Below, in pieces: positions 9,333-19,076 of a DNA stretch of 64,000 nt. Position numbers and translations under genes: made by a program. This DNA is from Rhizobium sp. Root708. Lineage in GTDB: Bacteria; Pseudomonadota; Alphaproteobacteria; Rhizobiales; Rhizobiaceae. Below the pieces are notes generated by a model. The model saw only the letters and a list, made by a program, of their open reading frames with translations. It had not been told where the DNA came from and did not search any database. Position 1 is the stretch's first letter; each line of letters begins with the position of its first letter. The stretch spans positions 125,534-189,533 of the forward strand of contig NZ_LMHV01000034.1 of assembly GCF_001429725.1 (NCBI RefSeq), read 5' to 3'.

Positions 9333-10487
9333 GAGGACATCAAGCACGATTTCGGCGGCGTGCTCGCCTGGTGGCTTTTCGGTGCGCATGCGCTCCCACA
9401 CAAGGTCGTATCCCTCGACCATTGCGCGGCGTGGCAGGGTATCGACGGAGAGTTTCTCCATCCAGCGCGCCAGGCTCGCTCCGCGAACAACCTCGTTTAT
9501 ATACTCAGGCACGACCGCATAGTCGGCGATGAGATTGGGGATGGCCCCCGTCCACGTCTTGATGCGCTTCGTCATCAGCTTGATGATCCAATCGGTCTGA
9601 TAAGCCGATACACATGGAACGCCGGTGAGTGCGAGTTCGAGAATGACGGTGCCAGATGCCGCCATCGCAGCATCCGCCTCCGCGAATGCCCGCCACTTTG
9701 CGTCAGCTCCGACAGCGAAATCCGGCTTTACCGTCCAGCCTGCCATGATTTCGCGTATCATTGTCTCCCTGCGCGCCAGGGTTGGCAGCACGAAGCGCAG
9801 ATTGGCGTTGCGAGCGGAAAGCTCCTGCACCGCCTCGCCAAAGTGCGGGAGTAGCTTGGAGATCTCCGAACCACGCGATCCGGGCAGAAGCATGATCGTC
9901 CGGCGATCCGTCGCTTGGCGCGGCGTTGTTTCGGCGCGCAACTGGCGCGCCGCGAGCAACGACCGATCAGCCGTCAGGCGGTGTCCGACATAGGTCGTCG
10001 GCGGGCCGCCCAATTTCTTCATGATCTCCGGTTCGAACGGCAGCACGGCCAAGACATGGTCGACATAGCCGAGCATTTTTTGGGCTCGGTATTCCTTCCA
10101 TGCCCAGACGCTCGGACAGACATAGTTCACGATGGGGCAATGCGGCAAAGCAGCGCGCACGCGCTTAGCGACGCGATGCGTGAAATCCGGGCTGTCGACG
10201 ATGACAAGGACATCCGGCTTTGCAGCAATCACCGCCTCGGCGGTCTGCCGAATACGACGAACCAGATTGGGCAACCGGGCGATCACCTGCGTGATGCCCA
10301 TGATCGACAACTCGGAAAAATCGAAGAGCGATCGCAAGCCCTGAGCTTCCAGAGCTTCTCCACCGACACCGACCAATTCGATGGGACCAGGGTGCCGATC
10401 CTTCAGGGCAGCAACAAGATCCGCGGCGAGAAGATCTCCCGAGACCTCACCGGCTATAATCGCGACGCTCAGAGTTTCCCTGCTCAT
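9306..10487 (-). CDS. lpxB: Lipid-A-disaccharide synthase
   Basis: LpxB, a GT19 glycosyltransferase at the inner-membrane surface, joins lipid X and UDP-2,3-diacylglucosamine to form the lipid A disaccharide. The protein has 393 residues, as usual. It shows AGEVSGDLLAADL at its start, the SPDFTHRVAKRVR segment near residue 98, and LLPGSRGSEI near residue 200. The ATG at 10487 overlaps the lpxI stop by four bases (ATGA). A GTG four codons upstream is a weaker alternative. It is the last gene of the long rpsB-lpxB block and ends within the terminator shared with gltA. Confidence 0.96.
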   Translation of the reverse strand: MSRETLSVAIIAGEVSGDLLAADLVAALKDRHPGPIELVGVGGEALEAQGLRSLFDFSELSIMGITQVIARLPNLVRRIRQTAEAVIAAKPDVLVIVDSPDFTHRVAKRVRAALPHCPIVNYVCPSVWAWKEYRAQKMLGYVDHVLAVLPFEPEIMKKLGGPPTTYVGHRLTADRSLLAARQLRAETTPRQATDRRTIMLLPGSRGSEISKLLPHFGEAVQELSARNANLRFVLPTLARRETMIREIMAGWTVKPDFAVGADAKWRAFAEADAAMAASGTVILELALTGVPCVSAYQTDWIIKLMTKRIKTWTGAIPNLIADYAVVPEYINEVVRGASLARWMEKLSVDTLPRRAMVEGYDLVWERMRTEKPPGEHAAEIVLDVLQKKKPGHF

Positions 10488-11365
10488 TCCAATCCCCACG
10501 ATGGCAAACCGCGATCGATGCCGCAGATAAAGAGGCCGGCATCATTCGCCGCCTTAATCGCAGCGTCTCTCTCCAACACAAGCGCTCGGCCGGCTTCCAC
10601 GGCGACGCCACCAAGCCCCGCCTTCCTTGCGTTCTCGACGGTCGATATTCCCATCGAAGGCAGGTCGGCACGAATGTCCTGCTGCGGCTTGCAGAGTTTT
10701 ACGAGCACACCCTTGCGGCGCGCCGAGATCCGTCCGGCGGCGCGCAGGCCTGCAACGCGCTCAAGCATGCTATCCGTGCCCTCGACGCCTTCCAAAGCCA
10801 CGATCCGACCGCCGACGGCGACGGCGCCCTGCCCGATGTCAAGCCGACCGAGAGCGTCCGCTGCCTCCACCGCCTTGGCAATGTCTCTCAAATCATCCGC
10901 ATTCGGCGCCACCGCGCCCAAGGGGCCCACCATCGCCAGCAAATCCGGCGCGATCTCCTGGGCGCCGACAACCCGCCGACCGTTCTCCTCCAGCAGCTTG
11001 ATCACCATGCGAAGAACGGTATCGTCGCCACCTGACAGCAGCGTACGGATTGTTCCGGGAATCTTTGTCAGCGTTTTCCAGGTCGGACGAACCTCGCGCC
11101 AATCCGGGCGGCGCTTCACGCCCCCCGACATCACGACGCGGTCTACGCCATTCGTATCCAGCAGGCGGCTCAGCGCCGCAAGATCGCCGACGCCTATCGT
11201 CGCATGATCGAAATCCTGCCAGGAACGGTCAGCCTCGTTTTTCAACGCGATGATGAAGGGATTCTCGCCCGCGACTCGTGCTGCGTCGGCAACGTAGGAA
11301 GGAAGAAGGCCGCTGCCCGCGATAATCGCGAGCCGCCCTTTCGTCGCGTCACCGGCCGGAGACAA
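10484..11365 (-). CDS. lpxI: UDP-2,3-diacylglucosamine pyrophosphatase LpxI (DUF1009 family)
   Basis: LpxI hydrolyses UDP-2,3-diacylglucosamine to lipid X, replacing the unrelated LpxH of Gammaproteobacteria. The 293-residue protein has the family start GRLAIIAGSGLLPSYVADAA and the conserved VGAQEIAPDLLA and MGISTVENARKAGLGG segments. The only suitable start is TTG at 11365, with AAAGGG six bases upstream. It begins three bases after the lpxA stop, so coupling with lpxA is likely. The downstream lpxB start overlaps its stop. The position between lpxA and lpxB is standard for Alphaproteobacteria. Confidence 0.93.
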   Translation of the reverse strand: MSPAGDATKGRLAIIAGSGLLPSYVADAARVAGENPFIIALKNEADRSWQDFDHATIGVGDLAALSRLLDTNGVDRVVMSGGVKRRPDWREVRPTWKTLTKIPGTIRTLLSGGDDTVLRMVIKLLEENGRRVVGAQEIAPDLLAMVGPLGAVAPNADDLRDIAKAVEAADALGRLDIGQGAVAVGGRIVALEGVEGTDSMLERVAGLRAAGRISARRKGVLVKLCKPQQDIRADLPSMGISTVENARKAGLGGVAVEAGRALVLERDAAIKAANDAGLFICGIDRGLPSWGLE

Positions 11366-11368
11366 GCA

Positions 11369-12187
11369 TCACCCTTTCGAGCCTCTGGTCGGCGAGGAAA
11401 GAGCACGATCACTCTCGGCCGCAATGAAATCCAGGATATGCATGACCTGCTCGCACTCAGCGTATTCCTCGCGGATCGCAGCGGCATTGTCTCGAGCAGA
11501 TCCACCGCCTTCGAAGATCGCCTTGTAGGCGCGACGAACGACGTGAATTGTGGCGCGGTCGACGCCGGCGCGCGTCATACCGACCACGTTGAGTCCGCCG
11601 AGCACGCCGGGGTTCCCGTTCAGCATGCCATAGGGAATGACATCGTAGCTCACGGCCGAGAGACCACCGACGAACGCCTGGCGGCCAACGCGCGTAAACT
11701 GATGAACGGCGGAGCCACCGCCCAAAATCACGCGATCCTCGATAACGACGTGTCCTGCGAGCATCACGTTGTTCGACATGATGACGTGATCACCAACACG
11801 GCAATCATGAGCAACATGCGAATTCGCCAGGAAAAGATTGTTGTTTCCGACGATGGTCTTGCCACCGAAATCGGCCGTGCCGGTATTCATGGTGACACCC
11901 TCGCGGATGGTGCAATTGTCACCGACCGAAAGCGTGGTTTCCTCGCCGCCGTGATGGACACTTTGCGGGTCGCCGCCGATAACGGCCATTGGAAAAATAC
12001 GTGTTCCCTTGCCGATCGTCGTGCGTCCGGTCACGACCGCATGCGCGAGCAACTCCACGTTGTCGCCGAGCACGACATGCGGCCCGACATGGCAAAAGGG
12101 ACCAATCTTGACATTTTCGCCGATTACCGCGCCATCTTCGACGACCGTCATCGGGTGGATGCTGGCGCTGGTTGCGATCATGCTCAT
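11369..12187 (-). CDS. lpxA: UDP-N-acetylglucosamine O-acyltransferase
   Basis: LpxA carries out the first step of lipid A synthesis, moving a 3-hydroxyacyl chain from ACP to UDP-GlcNAc. The 272-residue protein has the left-handed beta-helix hexapeptide repeat over about residues 5-190. The catalytic His lies in the NSHVAHDCRVGDHV segment near residues 127-130, and GGDPQ near residue 76 is a family marker. A C-terminal helical domain follows. The ATG overlaps the fabZ stop codon by four bases. It is part of the coupled lpxD-fabZ-lpxA-lpxI-lpxB series. Confidence 0.97.
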   Translation of the reverse strand: MSMIATSASIHPMTVVEDGAVIGENVKIGPFCHVGPHVVLGDNVELLAHAVVTGRTTIGKGTRIFPMAVIGGDPQSVHHGGEETTLSVGDNCTIREGVTMNTGTADFGGKTIVGNNNLFLANSHVAHDCRVGDHVIMSNNVMLAGHVVIEDRVILGGGSAVHQFTRVGRQAFVGGLSAVSYDVIPYGMLNGNPGVLGGLNVVGMTRAGVDRATIHVVRRAYKAIFEGGGSARDNAAAIREEYAECEQVMHILDFIAAESDRALSSPTRGSKG

Positions 12188-12651
12188 GCTTTTCCCTTGC
12201 GGACAATCATTGCACCGATATCGGCCTCAGCAACGAGTGCGCCATCCACCTTGGCGTCGCAGTGGAACTTCCAGATGTTGCCGCGCTGCTTTTGCTTCTT
12301 GACATGATACTCGACGCGATCGCCAGGCACCACGGGCTTCCTGAAGCGCGCGTTGTCGATCGTCATGAAGTAGACGAGGTTGCCACTCTCGCCTTCCTTC
12401 TTCGCACAGATCGCACCGGCCGTCTGAGCCATGCCTTCGACCAGAAGAACCCCAGGCATGATCGGGGACTCCGGAAAGTGCCCGGTAAAATGCGGCTCGT
12501 TCGCGGTAACGTTCTTGATGCCGATCGCGGAATCGTCGCCGTCGATCTCGATAATCCTGTCGACCAATAGGAACGGATAGCGGTGCGGCAGCAGCTTCAT
12601 GATTTCGATGATATCTGCCGAAGAAAGCTGCTTCGTGACTTGCTCAGTCAT
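12184..12651 (-). CDS. fabZ: 3-hydroxyacyl-[ACP] dehydratase FabZ
   Basis: FabZ dehydrates 3-hydroxyacyl-ACP in fatty acid elongation and competes with LpxA and LpxD for the same pool, which explains its place among lipid A genes. The 155-residue hot-dog-fold protein shows LLPHRYPFLLVDRI near the start, the catalytic His in FTGHFPESPIMPG and the catalytic Glu in LLVEGMAQTAG. Its start overlaps the lpxD stop by eight bases, and its stop overlaps the lpxA start by four. Confidence 0.97.
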   Translation of the reverse strand: MTEQVTKQLSSADIIEIMKLLPHRYPFLLVDRIIEIDGDDSAIGIKNVTANEPHFTGHFPESPIMPGVLLVEGMAQTAGAICAKKEGESGNLVYFMTIDNARFRKPVVPGDRVEYHVKKQKQRGNIWKFHCDAKVDGALVAEADIGAMIVRKGKA

Positions 12652-13705
12652 TCTTTTCTCCCGGTTTCTTGGCGCCGGCCGCTCGCGTCATAACGGTTGC
12701 GACCTCGCGCAGAAAATCGTTGATCGGGCGCGCTGGCACCCCGCCATAACGCTCGCCCGCTGGAATGTCGCCCACAACACCGCTCTTGGCGGCGATCTGG
12801 ACGCCCGCGCCGATCGTGATGTGGCCGTTGATACCTACCTGGCCGCCGACCTGCACCCCGTCGCACAGAACGGCGCTGCCGGCAATGCCAACCTGAGACA
12901 CGATCGCACAGTGACGGCCAATGCGGACATTGTGGCCGATCTGTACCTGATTATCGATCTTCGTGCCTTCGCCGATGACCGTATCATCCATCGTGCCGCG
13001 ATCAATCGTCGTGTTCGCGCCGATTTCAACGTGATCTTGAATAATAACGCGGCCGATCTGGACGATCTTGATCATTCCCCGCTGTCCGGGGGCGTAGCCG
13101 AAGCCATCCTGGCCGATCCGCGCGCCATTATGAATGATAACGCCGTTTCCGACGAGCGCACAGATCACGCTGCTCCCGGCGGCAATCGAGCAATTGCGAC
13201 CGATCTTCACGCCAGGCCCGATGACGGCGCCGGCGCCGATTCTCGTGCCTTCGCCGATCTCAGCATTCGCTCCGATCACGGCAAACGGCTCGACCGCGAC
13301 ATTCTTCTCGAGCTTGGCGGTCGGATCGACCGCGGCGCGATCGGAGATGCCAGCCGACTGTGAGAGCGTCGGCAAGGGCTGGAGCGCCGTTGGGTACAGG
13401 AAACCGCCGGCCATCGCGAATGCCGCGTGGGCGTTTTTCGAGACCAGAACGGCGATATGAGACGGCACGATCGATTGAAGACCCGCGCTGCAGATTACAG
13501 CGGAGGCTTGGCAGGATGCGAGTTCATCCTTGCTCTTCTTGGAAATGACATAGCAAACATCTCCCTCCTTCGCCCGGCTAACCGGAGCGACGGAGTGGAT
13601 AACGATGTCTGCACTTTTCGGGTTAGCAAGTTCTGCCCCAAGATACTGCGCTAGCTCTGAAAGCTTCACGCCATCATGGGGCAGAAAAAAACAAGTTTGC
13701 TCCAT
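12644..13705 (-). CDS. lpxD: UDP-3-O-acylglucosamine N-acyltransferase
   Basis: LpxD adds the amide-linked 3-hydroxyacyl chain to UDP-3-O-acyl-glucosamine, the third step of lipid A synthesis. The 353-residue protein has an N-terminal uridine-binding domain (about residues 1-110), then a long hexapeptide beta-helix (about 115-320). The catalytic His lies in the QIGHNVRIGRHC segment. The ATG at 13705 has GGAG eight bases upstream; an in-frame TTG two codons earlier is less likely. It follows bamA by 50 bases on the same strand. Confidence 0.96.
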   Translation of the reverse strand: MEQTCFFLPHDGVKLSELAQYLGAELANPKSADIVIHSVAPVSRAKEGDVCYVISKKSKDELASCQASAVICSAGLQSIVPSHIAVLVSKNAHAAFAMAGGFLYPTALQPLPTLSQSAGISDRAAVDPTAKLEKNVAVEPFAVIGANAEIGEGTRIGAGAVIGPGVKIGRNCSIAAGSSVICALVGNGVIIHNGARIGQDGFGYAPGQRGMIKIVQIGRVIIQDHVEIGANTTIDRGTMDDTVIGEGTKIDNQVQIGHNVRIGRHCAIVSQVGIAGSAVLCDGVQVGGQVGINGHITIGAGVQIAAKSGVVGDIPAGERYGGVPARPINDFLREVATVMTRAAGAKKPGEKND

Positions 13706-13755
13706 CGGCAAATCTCCAGAACGGAATTCGACGTTACGGTTCCGGACTGCCGATA

Positions 13756-16095
13756 TCAGAATTGGTTGTTGATGCCAAACTTGAAGTGCTGAACCTTGTC
13801 GTAGTCTTCCTTCAGGACCGGGAAGGCGTAGTCGACGCGGAGTGCACCGAACGGCGAATTCCAGACCAGACCGATACCAACGGATGCACGCAGGGATGCG
13901 TCTTCACCGTTGACGAACTCACCACCACCGACGCTGACCTTGTTGCCAAAGAGCGTGCCGGCGTCGGCGAAGACGGCGCCGCGCAGACCGAAGTCACGCG
14001 GAACAGCAGGCAACGGGAAGGTCGCTTCCGCGGAAACCGTGAAGTAGGTGGTACCACCGAGCGGATCATCCGGACCACCGCCGACGCGAGGACCGATACC
14101 CTTATTCTCGAAGCCACGGATGTCGCCGTTCGTCAGCGTGAACTGGTCGAAGACGTGCAGATCGTCGCCGAAGCCGACAACGTAGCCTGCAGAACCTGAG
14201 ACCGAGCCGATGATATCGGCGTCGTCAGCCAGCAGATGGTAGTAGCGAGCCTTGCCGTAGAGCTTGTAGAACTGCGAGTCGCCGCCAAGACCGGCAATTT
14301 CCTGCGTGGCGCTGGCATAAATACCTTCGCGCGGCAGAATCATGTCGTCCAGCGTGTTGTAGGTCAGCGTCTGAGAAACAGACGACTTCACCCAAGGGCT
14401 GTTGTTGACGAGATCCTGGTAAGGCGTCGACAGATCAGACAGCGATCCCGATGGATCATACTTCATCTGCTTGTAGTTATAGCGGAAGGTCGTCGCCAGA
14501 TCTTCAGTGATCGGCGCCGTTGCACGCAATACGACGTTGTTTTCTTCGTAGTCGTAGTTGTCGTTGCTCGACGTCTCGCTGTGGTTGATGTCGAAACCGA
14601 CAGCCAAACGATAACCGAGGAAGTAAGGCTCGGTGAAGTTCAGCCCGTAAGTACGCGAGCCTTCTTCGCCGCCACCTGCGCTGACCTTGATGTACTGGCC
14701 ACGACCGAGGAAGTTCTTTTCTTCGACCGACGCTTCGAGCAGAAGGCCGTCGCCGCCGGCGGCATAGCCTGCGCCGATACCGAACGAACCGGTTGCCTGA
14801 TCCTGTACGTCGACGACGACGACAACGCGGTCCGGCGAGCTGCCAGGCTGAGTCGAGATGTTGACCGAGGAGAAGTAGCCGAGAGCCTCGAGGCGACGCT
14901 TCGCCTTCGTGATCATCTGCTGGTTGAAGGCGTCGCCTTCGCTCATGTCGAACTCGCGACGGATGACGTAGTCGCGCGTGCGGCTGTTGCCGCGGATTTC
15001 GATACGCTCGACGTATGCGCGCTCGCCCTGGTCGACCAGATATTCAACACCGATCGTGTTGTTGTTCAGATCGCGGTTGCCACGCGGCGTGACGCGAGCG
15101 AACGGATAGCCTGCGGAAGCGACCTGATCCGAGATGGCCTCGATCGACTTCTGGACTTCCTTGGCGTTGTAGACATTGCCTTCCTGCGTGCGAACGAGGC
15201 CCTGCAGCTGCGCGCCGTCGATACCCTGGACGGTCGACTGAACCGTAACGGCGCCGAAGTCGTAACGCGGACCTTCTTCGATGTTGAAGGTCAGGGTGTA
15301 TTTGTTCGTGCCTTCATCGAAGGCGGCATCGGAAGAGACGATACGGAAATCGGCGTAGCCGCGGTTGTAATAGAACTGGCGCAGCGCTTCTTCATCGGCG
15401 TGCAGCTTGTCTTCGCTGTATACGTCCTTGCGGGTCAGGAACGACAGGAAGTTGGAGCGCTTCGTGTTGATGACGGAAGCCAGACGGCCAGAGCTGTAGG
15501 CGCTATTGCCGACGAAATTGATGGCAGCGATCTTGGTACGATCACCTTCGTTGACGACATAAGCCAGGTTTACGCGGCCTTCACCAAGCGGAACCACCTG
15601 CGTCGTCACTTCGACTTCGCTACGGCCGGTCGCAGCATAGGCGTCCTTGATCGACTGAATGTCGGCCTGGACCTGCGCTTCGCTGTAAGGGCCAGCAGCG
15701 TGCGTCTTGACGACGGCAGCGAGCTTGTCGTCCTTGATCTTGCGGTTTCCGTTGAAGACAACCTGATTGACCAGCTGCGCTTCTTCAACGGTGACGACAA
15801 GCGTCCCGCCGGAAACGGAGATCTTCACATCCGAAAAGTACCCGGTGTCGTAGAGCTGCTTGACCGAGTCGTCGATGTCGGTGTTCGAGAAGCTTTTGCC
15901 GGGCGTGATCGTCAGGTTCGACCGCACGGCTTCGGCGCCAACACGGCTCGCTCCACGCACATCGACACGCTGAATGACGGCAGCCTCAGCTGAGGTAGCC
16001 GAGACGAAAACCGTTGCACCTGCCCCCGAAGCAACAACACCAGCAGACAGCGCAACCGCCGATACTGCGTTCAAAAATCTTGAACCAGCCTTCAT
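13756..16095 (-). CDS. bamA: Outer-membrane protein assembly factor BamA
   Basis: BamA inserts beta-barrel proteins into the outer membrane. The product (about 779 residues) has a signal peptide ending near SAEAA, then five POTRA repeats over about residues 45-430. The C-terminal Omp85 barrel follows and ends in the aromatic terminus KFGINNQF. The barrel segment RGFENKGIGPR carries the family RGF motif. Two in-frame ATGs compete (16104 and 16095). I chose 16095 because AAAGG is too close to the first. It lies between rseP and lpxD, as in most Proteobacteria, joining protein and lipid export in one transcription block. Confidence 0.97.
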   Translation of the reverse strand: MKAGSRFLNAVSAVALSAGVVASGAGATVFVSATSAEAAVIQRVDVRGASRVGAEAVRSNLTITPGKSFSNTDIDDSVKQLYDTGYFSDVKISVSGGTLVVTVEEAQLVNQVVFNGNRKIKDDKLAAVVKTHAAGPYSEAQVQADIQSIKDAYAATGRSEVEVTTQVVPLGEGRVNLAYVVNEGDRTKIAAINFVGNSAYSSGRLASVINTKRSNFLSFLTRKDVYSEDKLHADEEALRQFYYNRGYADFRIVSSDAAFDEGTNKYTLTFNIEEGPRYDFGAVTVQSTVQGIDGAQLQGLVRTQEGNVYNAKEVQKSIEAISDQVASAGYPFARVTPRGNRDLNNNTIGVEYLVDQGERAYVERIEIRGNSRTRDYVIRREFDMSEGDAFNQQMITKAKRRLEALGYFSSVNISTQPGSSPDRVVVVVDVQDQATGSFGIGAGYAAGGDGLLLEASVEEKNFLGRGQYIKVSAGGGEEGSRTYGLNFTEPYFLGYRLAVGFDINHSETSSNDNYDYEENNVVLRATAPITEDLATTFRYNYKQMKYDPSGSLSDLSTPYQDLVNNSPWVKSSVSQTLTYNTLDDMILPREGIYASATQEIAGLGGDSQFYKLYGKARYYHLLADDADIIGSVSGSAGYVVGFGDDLHVFDQFTLTNGDIRGFENKGIGPRVGGGPDDPLGGTTYFTVSAEATFPLPAVPRDFGLRGAVFADAGTLFGNKVSVGGGEFVNGEDASLRASVGIGLVWNSPFGALRVDYAFPVLKEDYDKVQHFKFGINNQF

Positions 16096-16290
16096 TTCAC
16101 CCATTACCTTTGTTTCTCGTCCCCGGCGTCAGGCGTCCCCCGATTCCGGCCACGTGTGTCGTTTTACCCGCTTTTGACATACAAGCAAGGTAGCAAGTTA
16201 ATTTCTGTTTACTTCATTTCGAAGCGTGACGCATTCGCCACTACAGCTTTGAAACATCGTAAATAAACGGTAATTTTTTCTCGCCGCCGG

Positions 16291-17424
16291 CTATCCAATC
16301 AATGCGCTTATATCGTTCCAGGTGGCGAAAACCATCAGGCTCAGAACCATGGCCAGGCCGATGCGAAACGCAATCTCCTGGGCCGACGATCCCAACGGTT
16401 TTCCCCTCACCGCCTCAATCGCATAAAACATCAGATGGCCGCCATCAAGTACCGGAACCGGCATCAGGTTGAGCAAACCAATGGAAACCGACAGAACGGC
16501 AGCCAGCTGAAGCAAAGCTGCAACGCCTAGCGTCGCCATCTGGCCGGATGCCTGCGCGACGCGGATCGGCCCGCCAAGCTGGTCGGGCTTCATGTAACCG
16601 GAAACAAGATTGCCGATATATTTGAATGTGCCGGTCACGATATGCCAGGTCTGGATCGTGCCTTCCTTCAGCGCGCCAAACGGCGTGTAGGTCTGCAGCC
16701 GGAAATGGCCAACTTCTTGATTGGTGACGATGCCAATCAGTCCAATCTCGATCTTGTTGCCGAACTGATCCGTCATATCGGTGCGAACAGGCACCATCGG
16801 CACGTCGAGCTTCTCGCCATTGCGTTCGATCGTAACGAGAATCTTCTGCTGGGGGCGAATGCTGACGTAGCGACGGACGTCATCGAAGGTCTCGACCTTC
16901 TCACCGTCGATGGAAACAAGCAGGTCGCCCGGCGCAATACCCGCCTCGGCAGCAGCACTGCCGGGCTTTACCTCAGCAACAACAGGATCGGCGACCGAGC
17001 GGCCGTAGATAGAGAACAGGACCGCGAAGATGGCAATCGCGAGAATGAAGTTTGCAATCGGCCCCGCTGCCACGGTCGCCGCGCGCTTCCAGAGCTTGGC
17101 GCCGGCAAACGATGCAGCGCGCTCCTCCTCCGACATTGCCGCAAGCTTTTCTTCGTCAGGCTTGCTGGAGGCATCTTCGTCGCCGAAGAATCGGACGTAG
17201 CCGCCGAGGGGAATCGCCGAGAGCTTCCAGCGCGTTCCATGGCGGTCAGTGAAGCCAATCAATTCCGGGCCGAAGCCGATCGAAAACGCCAGAACGCGGA
17301 TTCCGCTCCAGCGACCAACGAGGTAGTGCCCCATCTCGTGCACGAAGACGAGCAATGACAACACAAGGACGAACGGGACAATGTAACCCGTCAAAAACCC
17401 AAGTATTCCGGTCAAGCCAAGCAT
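16291..17424 (-). CDS. rseP: Site-2 intramembrane metalloprotease RseP family
   Basis: This zinc protease cuts substrates within the inner membrane, typically anti-sigma factors or signal-peptide remnants. The 377-residue protein has HEMGH at residues 29-33 in the first membrane segment. It has a single clear PDZ domain (about residues 120-200), whereas E. coli RseP has two, and the second catalytic motif MPVPVLDGGH near residue 325. The ATG at 17424 has GGAAAG upstream; a longer frame starting at 17475 would run into cdsA. It follows cdsA after 28 bases and lies 195 bases before bamA. Confidence 0.95.
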   Translation of the reverse strand: MLGLTGILGFLTGYIVPFVLVLSLLVFVHEMGHYLVGRWSGIRVLAFSIGFGPELIGFTDRHGTRWKLSAIPLGGYVRFFGDEDASSKPDEEKLAAMSEEERAASFAGAKLWKRAATVAAGPIANFILAIAIFAVLFSIYGRSVADPVVAEVKPGSAAAEAGIAPGDLLVSIDGEKVETFDDVRRYVSIRPQQKILVTIERNGEKLDVPMVPVRTDMTDQFGNKIEIGLIGIVTNQEVGHFRLQTYTPFGALKEGTIQTWHIVTGTFKYIGNLVSGYMKPDQLGGPIRVAQASGQMATLGVAALLQLAAVLSVSIGLLNLMPVPVLDGGHLMFYAIEAVRGKPLGSSAQEIAFRIGLAMVLSLMVFATWNDISALIG

Positions 17425-17452
17425 AAGATCTTTCCGCCAGCCTCTGCAGACA

Positions 17453-18286
17453 TCAAACGCCGAACAGGGCTGCACCGAGCGACGTCACTTCACCGCCCTT
17501 TATCAGCGAAAAAAGCCCAGCTAGCAAGAACGCCGCAAAACAGGCAAAAATGAGCCCGTCAACCCGGTCCATGACGCCGCCGTGTCCCGGGATGAGATGG
17601 CTCGAATCCTTCACTCCGAAGCGACGTTTGACGAACGATTCGAAGAGATCGCCAGACTGACTGAAGACCGATAGAATAAGCGCGATCGGGGCAGCCAGCG
17701 CGACTTTTCCAGACAATGCGAAATACGCGACGAGAACGCCCGCCACGATCGCGAATACAGCCCCGCCAATCGCCCCCGACCACGTCTTGCCGGGGGATAT
17801 TTTCGGAGCCAGCTTCGGTCCACCGATAGCGCGACCGACGAAATAGGCGAGAATGTCCGTTGCCCACACGACGGCGAACACGAAGAGCATCGCATGCAGG
17901 CCGGCACTGTCCGAACCGCGAATACTCGACAGCGCAATCCCGGTCAGCCCCGCATACACGACACCCGCGGGAAACCAGGCAGATGCGCGCCCGGCAAACA
18001 TCAGGCCGATCGCGAGAACGAAGAATAGCGCGAGCAGGATAAGGGAATAGCCAAGCGTTCCCGCGATCACTGCTGCTGCAATTGCCGCCTGACCGATCCA
18101 ACCCACGGCGTTCGCCAGCGGTCGTTCGGCCTGCAAACGCGCAATGGTCGACCATTCATAATAGATCAGCAGCCCGATCAACGCCGAAAGCACACTGAAG
18201 ACCACGCCACCATAGATGGTCGCACCGAGAACGACGATCGCCAGAATGATGCCGGATATGATGCGGAGCTTGAGTTCCGGCTGCAT
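17453..18286 (-). CDS. cdsA: Phosphatidate cytidylyltransferase
   Basis: CdsA makes CDP-diacylglycerol from phosphatidate and CTP, the branch point for phospholipids. The 277-residue protein is highly hydrophobic with about eight membrane segments. It carries the family signature near its C-terminus (KDSSHLIPGHGGVMDRVDG), with the conserved acidic residues for metal binding. The start ATG shares one base with the uppS stop (TGATG), so the two are coupled. It belongs to the conserved frr-uppS-cdsA-rseP order. Confidence 0.96.
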   Translation of the reverse strand: MQPELKLRIISGIILAIVVLGATIYGGVVFSVLSALIGLLIYYEWSTIARLQAERPLANAVGWIGQAAIAAAVIAGTLGYSLILLALFFVLAIGLMFAGRASAWFPAGVVYAGLTGIALSSIRGSDSAGLHAMLFVFAVVWATDILAYFVGRAIGGPKLAPKISPGKTWSGAIGGAVFAIVAGVLVAYFALSGKVALAAPIALILSVFSQSGDLFESFVKRRFGVKDSSHLIPGHGGVMDRVDGLIFACFAAFLLAGLFSLIKGGEVTSLGAALFGV

Positions 18287-19032
18287 CAGGTGCCCACTGC
18301 TGCGGCAGCCTGCGCCACGAGGCCGCCGAATCGACGATCCCTGGCGGCAAAGGTCTCCAGGGCCGAATAGAATGTCTCACGGCTGAAATCGGGCCAATAG
18401 TCCGGCAAGAAGATGAACTCGGAGTAGGCAGCCTGCCAGAGCAGGAAGTTCGACAACCGCTCCTCGCCGCTCGTGCGGATGATCAGGTCGGGATCCGGAA
18501 TACCAGCGGTATCTAGGCGCGCACTGATCAACGCGGGCGTGACGTCCTGAGCCCGGAGATGGCCGCTCTCGATATCGCGAGCAAGGCTCGTCATCGCACG
18601 AGCGATCTCGTCGCGTGAGCCGTAGTTGAAGGCAATCACGAGCGTCAGCGCCGTGTTCGCCTTGGTTGTCTCTTCCGCATCGACCAGTAGGTCGAGAATA
18701 TCATTCTGAAGGCTGTAGCGATCGCCAATCACCTTCACGCGCACGTTCTGGCGATGCAACTCCGCAAGATCGCGACGGATAAAAGCCTTCAGCAACCCGA
18801 GAAGATCGGACACTTCGGTTTCCGGGCGGCGCCAGTTCTCCGACGAGAAAGCAAACAGGGTAAGATATTTTATCCCGACATCGCCAGCGACCCGCACGGT
18901 CTCGCGGACAGCGTCGACGCCCTTCCTATGCCCCATCGTGCGCGGTAATCCGCGCTGCTTTGCCCATCGGCCGTTGCCATCCATGATGATGGCAACATGT
19001 TCTGGTACAGTCAAAAATGTTCTTTCCGACAT
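18286..19032 (-). CDS. uppS: Undecaprenyl pyrophosphate synthase (cis-prenyltransferase)
   Basis: UppS makes the C55 lipid carrier used for peptidoglycan, O-antigen and exopolysaccharide assembly, so it supports the Wzx/Wzy system in the same window. The protein (248 residues from the ATG at 19032) shows HVAIIMDGNGRWAKQRG with the catalytic Asp, and RTSGEERLSNFLLWQAAYSE near residue 195 (the string spans the RxSGExR motif). Upstream in-frame GTG (19077) and ATG (19056) are possible, but the family usually starts just before the FLTVPEHVAIIMDG strand. Confidence 0.96.
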   Translation of the reverse strand: MSERTFLTVPEHVAIIMDGNGRWAKQRGLPRTMGHRKGVDAVRETVRVAGDVGIKYLTLFAFSSENWRRPETEVSDLLGLLKAFIRRDLAELHRQNVRVKVIGDRYSLQNDILDLLVDAEETTKANTALTLVIAFNYGSRDEIARAMTSLARDIESGHLRAQDVTPALISARLDTAGIPDPDLIIRTSGEERLSNFLLWQAAYSEFIFLPDYWPDFSRETFYSALETFAARDRRFGGLVAQAAAAVGT

Positions 19033-19076
19033 TTCCCGTCCGGTTCTTCCAGCCATAGGCTCAGCTGCAGGTCCCA

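Noticed and set aside
14236..15993. Long open frame of 585 codons opposite bamA
   Set aside because: It lies wholly antisense to the clear BamA frame; high GC with codon bias gives long mirror frames. No family motif or ribosome site.
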